A DNA stretch of 10,313 bases. Source: Euperipatoides rowelli. Lineage: Eukaryota > Onychophora > Udeonychophora > Euonychophora > Peripatopsidae. Of this stretch, positions 7,623 to 10,313 are shown in pieces; within the stretch, counting starts at the first letter, position 1; each line of letters begins with the position of its first letter. The notes under the pieces were generated by a model. That model did not search any database and was not told where the DNA came from. It worked only from the letters and a program-made list of their open reading frames with translations. The stretch lies in the NCBI GenBank assembly GCA_003024985.2, contig PXIH01S0009375.1. One strand, given 5' to 3'. The translations under genes and the position numbers were made by a program.

Positions 7623-8340
7623 AAACTAATTTTTTTTTTGTAAGGGAAACCATGTGCTTTATCTTATGTTTTTTTCTAGTTTGGGGTAAGTTTTGTTCCA
7701 CTTTGTTATTAGCATTGTTTATGCCTGAACCATAGTTATAAACCACTGTTTTTTTTCAACTGTATATTGTTTTTTAAAAGAGTTCATTTAATTATTTACA
7801 TAATGCGTTAGGCTTTAGCCGTAGGCTAGTTTTCCGACATCAATCCGTACCAGGGAATAACTTTTCAGTCTATAGTAAAATTCTTGAACCCATACACCGT
7901 TGTTAGCATGTATAAGTCATAATCTTTCCTTGTACTAAAAAATAGATAATTATTAAAAAAAAGATTAATTTTAATACTAAATATAATGATTATTTAAAAA
8001 TTGTTTATTGTTTATAGCTATAGGCCTCTGTGCATTTGTGTGTGTTCTCTAAATCCTAATACTTCAGACCAGCAATGAACCCTAATTTGAGTAAGCGAAT
8101 CGATAATTTGGCCCCAACTTAAATCCATAGAAGTATCTGTTCGTTTGTTAACAAGTCTACTTTTAATGATTCTGTTATGTATTATATTAATCATAGACAA
8201 TAAATTCACAAACTGAGATTATATTTGATTTAGCGTATTTAATTAAATACTTTAATAACTAACGAATAAACCTTGTATTCATTTAAAATAAATTTACAAC
8301 CATTTTGATCTGTATTCTGAAAACATTTAAAACTATATAC
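7623..8340. other. AT-rich non-coding stretch
   Basis: No gene is visible. TAGGCT occurs at about 7809 and 7823 and TAGGCC at about 8022. A 63-codon minus-strand frame (8018-8209) has an ordinary, unrecognised composition and is within chance length. Confidence 0.55.
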
Positions 8341-8352
8341 TATATACTGTTG

Positions 8353-8371
8353 TATACATAATATATGTATA
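8353..8371. repeat. AT-rich palindrome
   Basis: TATACAT (8353-8359) and ATGTATA (8365-8371) pair exactly around a 5-base loop, within a longer TATA-rich stretch (8330-8375). AT-only stems are frequent in such DNA, so this is a weak feature. Confidence 0.4.
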
Positions 8372-8980
8372 TTACTATCGAGTAAATATCGATTATTATG
8401 GCAATTAGAGTGCAGATTTACCACAGATTCACACATATGGAATAGGGTTTGAGGCATATTTATTGATTTTCTAAATGAGATGGTGGGTTTGAAGGCTTGA
8501 CATTGATATACTATTTGCCATAAATGGTCATTAATTTATATAATATAAAATCATCTACAGATGGAAATTATGCTAGATTTTTTGCATTGTTATAAGCCGG
8601 GATTGAACTAGCTGTTGGCAGAAAAGATATGGATGTCCACCCAAAATTTGATTTATTTCATAAGCGTATAATTTATTGTCAAACTTTGAAATACTTATTT
8701 TGCAAAATGCCGTACATTGAAGTTTTTAATGGAAGTGAATATAATCAGAACGTCAATGTGCTGGTGGATATTTTCTCTTTCTCGATTCTTTGAATGAATA
8801 AGAAGCAAAGAAATAAAGTGACTTTCCGGTCTAAGTTCGGACACAACTGCTTTTTTTATTATTCATGCATGAAATTGCGTAATCAAAGGGTTGAAGTTTT
8901 TAAATTTAGGATTAATTTTTAAATTATGGTCACATGACTTGATCAATTTATTTAAAGTGTATTATCAATGTTACTTTGCA
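8372..8980. other. AT-rich non-coding stretch
   Basis: No gene or defined repeat is supported. A 17-base segment at 8596-8612 resembles a tRNA T-arm on the minus strand but has no other tRNA part. The E-box word at 8929-8940 is listed separately. Confidence 0.5.
8929..8940 (+). promoter_or_regulatory. Second copy of GTCACATGACTT (E-box)
   Basis: The same 12 bases occur at 4917-4928 in the regulatory-like cluster. The GTCACATGAC part fits the flanked E-box bound by MITF/TFE/USF-type bHLH factors. Here there is no adjacent AP-1 or CRE-like site. TGATCA follows immediately. Confidence 0.2.
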
Positions 8981-9003
8981 CCCCCCCCCCCCAAAAAAAA
9001 AAA
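8981..9003 (+). repeat. C12-A11 homopolymer junction
   Basis: Twelve C are followed directly by eleven A. This is the only long C run in the window and lies on the strand opposite to the two G tracts near 770 and 900. A 99-codon minus-strand frame (8948-9247) passes through it as FFFGGGG and is not supported as a gene. Confidence 0.9.
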
Positions 9004-9697
9004 GTCTGTTTAATTCATCAAATTTTAAAGAAGTGTAATGCAATGTTGGTGAAGAGTGAACACGCCATCTATTACACATCTTAACAGCTGTTTGCTTAGA
9101 CAATGAGTTTGTTGTTCTCAAATATTGTATAAAACTTAGATTTTCACACGCTTTTAAATGAAATATGAAAATTTTATGAATTAAACACACATTTTTTTGG
9201 CTAAATAAAATTAAATTAATAAAGTTAAAATAGCATTGATAAAACACTTTAATAAATTAAAAGGTTTCTAAATTTTTTAATAAATGGATTTTCTAACAAT
9301 AAGCTTTATATTTCAAAGGCCAAATTTTCTATTCACTTTTACTTTTAAAATGATTTAGCTTGATTTTTTTTAAGTGAGTTTACTACCTTTATAAATTATA
9401 TAGAAGAATTCAATATAAATTTGATTATTAATTAAGTTTGATTATGGTAAAAGTTATAGCTGACTGACCCAAAGGAACCTGTTGAACTTTAATCAAGAAA
9501 TTGTTTTAACAATTTTTAATTGATGTCTATTGTTTTTCCCATTACTATGAATTCATTATTTAAAAATTTTGAATGTTGTTAACAATTATTGAAAAATTTG
9601 CCATGGGATTAAGATATTTGTACTTTTGTCTTTACACTTCAGCTAATATTTTTTTACAGTCCCAAATGTGAAATTTTACTTACTTTACTAATAGATA
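9004..9697. other. AT-rich non-coding stretch
   Basis: The part nearest the C12-A11 junction (9030-9110) is slightly GC-richer and open on the minus strand as the C-terminal part of an unrecognised frame. The rest is low-complexity A/T sequence with no gene or repeat that I can define. Confidence 0.5.
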
Positions 9698-10053
9698 CAC
9701 TATTAAAAATGGCACCTAATAAACATATGTTTAATATATGATCACAAACTATTAATAGCAAACAAAATAAATATCAATGTGTGGGAAAATGCCAGAAAAA
9801 ACTTTCATTTGTCATGTTTAGAGAGAAATAGAAATACATCTTTAGGCAGAATTGTAATACAAATGACAGTTATATTTGTGATAAAATATAACTGCCATTT
9901 GTATTGCAATTCTGCCTAAAGATGTATTTCTATTTCTCTCTAAAAATGACAAATGAAAAATTTTTTCTTGCATTTTCCCACACATTGATATTTATTTTGC
10001 TTAATTTGTGAGCATATATTATAGACATGTTTATTAGGTGTCATTTTTAAGTG
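9698..10053. mobile_element. 356-bp foldback (MITE-like) element
   Basis: The left arm (9698-9877) and right arm (9884-10053) are reverse complements around a 6-base loop, GTGATA. A 36-base block is perfect (9819-9854 with 9907-9942), as is a 29-base block (9764-9792 with 9970-9998). The left arm has about 10 extra bases near 9750-9760 (CTATTAATAG), and several substitutions separate the arms, so the element is not newly inserted. There is no coding capacity. It fits a non-autonomous foldback DNA transposon. The ends (CACTATTAAAAAT left, CACTTAAAAAT right in reverse complement) resemble CACTA termini, but the flanking bases (ATA and AAA) show no duplication. A transcript would form a long hairpin, so small-RNA processing is possible. 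Confidence 0.85.
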
Positions 10054-10096
10054 AAAGCACTCACTATATATTTCCTCTTTGCTTGTATAAATACAT

Positions 10097-10313
10097 AACA
10101 TTATTATTGAGGCATCTCGAGAGGTGCAGTTGTTATCAGTAACTGTTTATTGAACATCTTGAGATGTCCGGTTGCCATCAGAAACTGTTTGTTTATGGTG
10201 CATGTCAACTCTCAAGATGCATGATTGTAATAAGAAACTGTTTATTGAACCTTTTTAGATGTCCGGTTACCATCAGAAACTGCCGTTTATGGTTCATCTC
10301 AACTCTTGAGATG
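10097..10313. repeat. Alternating 42/53-bp dyad repeat array, cut by window end
   Basis: AACTG-starting marks at 10141, 10183, 10236 and 10278 give spacings of 42, 53 and 42, so the array is built of 95-bp dimers. Each monomer holds a dyad centred on CATCT...AGATG: ACATCT-TG-AGATGT at 10154-10167, and CATCTCAA-CTC-TTGAGATG at 10295-10313, the last a perfect 8-bp stem ending at the final base. An earlier partial copy has a CTCGAG-centred version near 10113. GTCCGGTTGCCATCAGAAACTG-like sequence follows the dyad in the shorter monomers. The array starts about 45-55 bases after the foldback element and continues beyond the window. Confidence 0.85.

Noticed and set aside
7670-7690. Micro-exon between a T-rich CTAG acceptor and GGTAAG
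   Set aside because: It would be only a few bases long, and both motifs are common by chance here.
8596-8612. tRNA T-arm or B-box-like segment on the minus strand (GTTCAATCC)
   Set aside because: Only 4 of 5 stem pairs form, and no A box, anticodon arm or acceptor stem is found upstream. A tRNA gene or tRNA-derived SINE is not supported.
8948-9247. 99-codon minus-strand frame
   Set aside because: It runs through the C12-A11 homopolymers (FFFGGGG), has AT-driven composition and no recognised motif.
9695-10056. Classification of the foldback element as a CACTA transposon derivative
   Set aside because: The CACT-like ends match, but the flanking triplets differ (ATA and AAA) and the right end lacks the full CACTA. 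The superfamily is left open.
10141-10313. Relationship between the end array and the 42-bp minisatellite (shared 42-base step and GGTTGCCAT)
   Set aside because: The rest of the units cannot be aligned, and a 9-base match together with an equal period is compatible with coincidence.

Overview
The window looks like nuclear DNA of a multicellular eukaryote, most likely an invertebrate. It is strongly AT-rich (about 70% by eye). It is full of homopolymer A/T tracts and microsatellites, has no long reading frames, and carries several minisatellites and a foldback (MITE-like) repeat. There is no operon structure, no tRNA or rRNA gene, and no CRISPR array. Frequent AGCCTA/TAGGCC words recall some marine invertebrate genomes, but this is an impression and I cannot name a species. 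One undetermined base (4363) suggests a draft or older assembly.

Layout. A (TAA)12 microsatellite opens the window (1-36). Low-complexity AT-rich DNA follows to about 3140, broken by two G-rich tracts (766-788, 895-919), a duplicated TGTTATAACCA word (1427-1453) and a small GC-richer patch with a hairpin and a 20-bp tandem duplication (1989-2058). A 42-bp minisatellite of about 14 units fills 3142-3713; each unit is itself a near-palindrome. A possible terminal coding exon with splice acceptor, stop and AATAAA lies at 4025-4103. A compact CRE-like/AP-1/E-box cluster is at 4900-4934. A GC-richer stretch open on the minus strand (5119-5316) is the best other candidate for an exon. A 24-bp minisatellite of about 21 units fills 7111-7622 and contains a recent 144-bp (6 x 24) duplication. 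The last part holds a C12A11 junction (8981-9003), a 356-bp foldback element with about 170-180-bp arms (9698-10053) and, some 50 bp beyond it, an alternating 42/53-bp dyad repeat array that runs off the window end (10097-10313).

No protein-coding gene can be called with confidence. The two exon candidates are on opposite strands and 1 kb apart, so they would belong to different genes or one or both are chance. The clearest biology is repeat architecture: three unrelated tandem arrays each built from units with an internal inverted repeat, plus one long foldback element. Most longer reading frames are explained either by chance in AT-rich DNA or by tandem periods that are multiples of three (42 and 24 bp).
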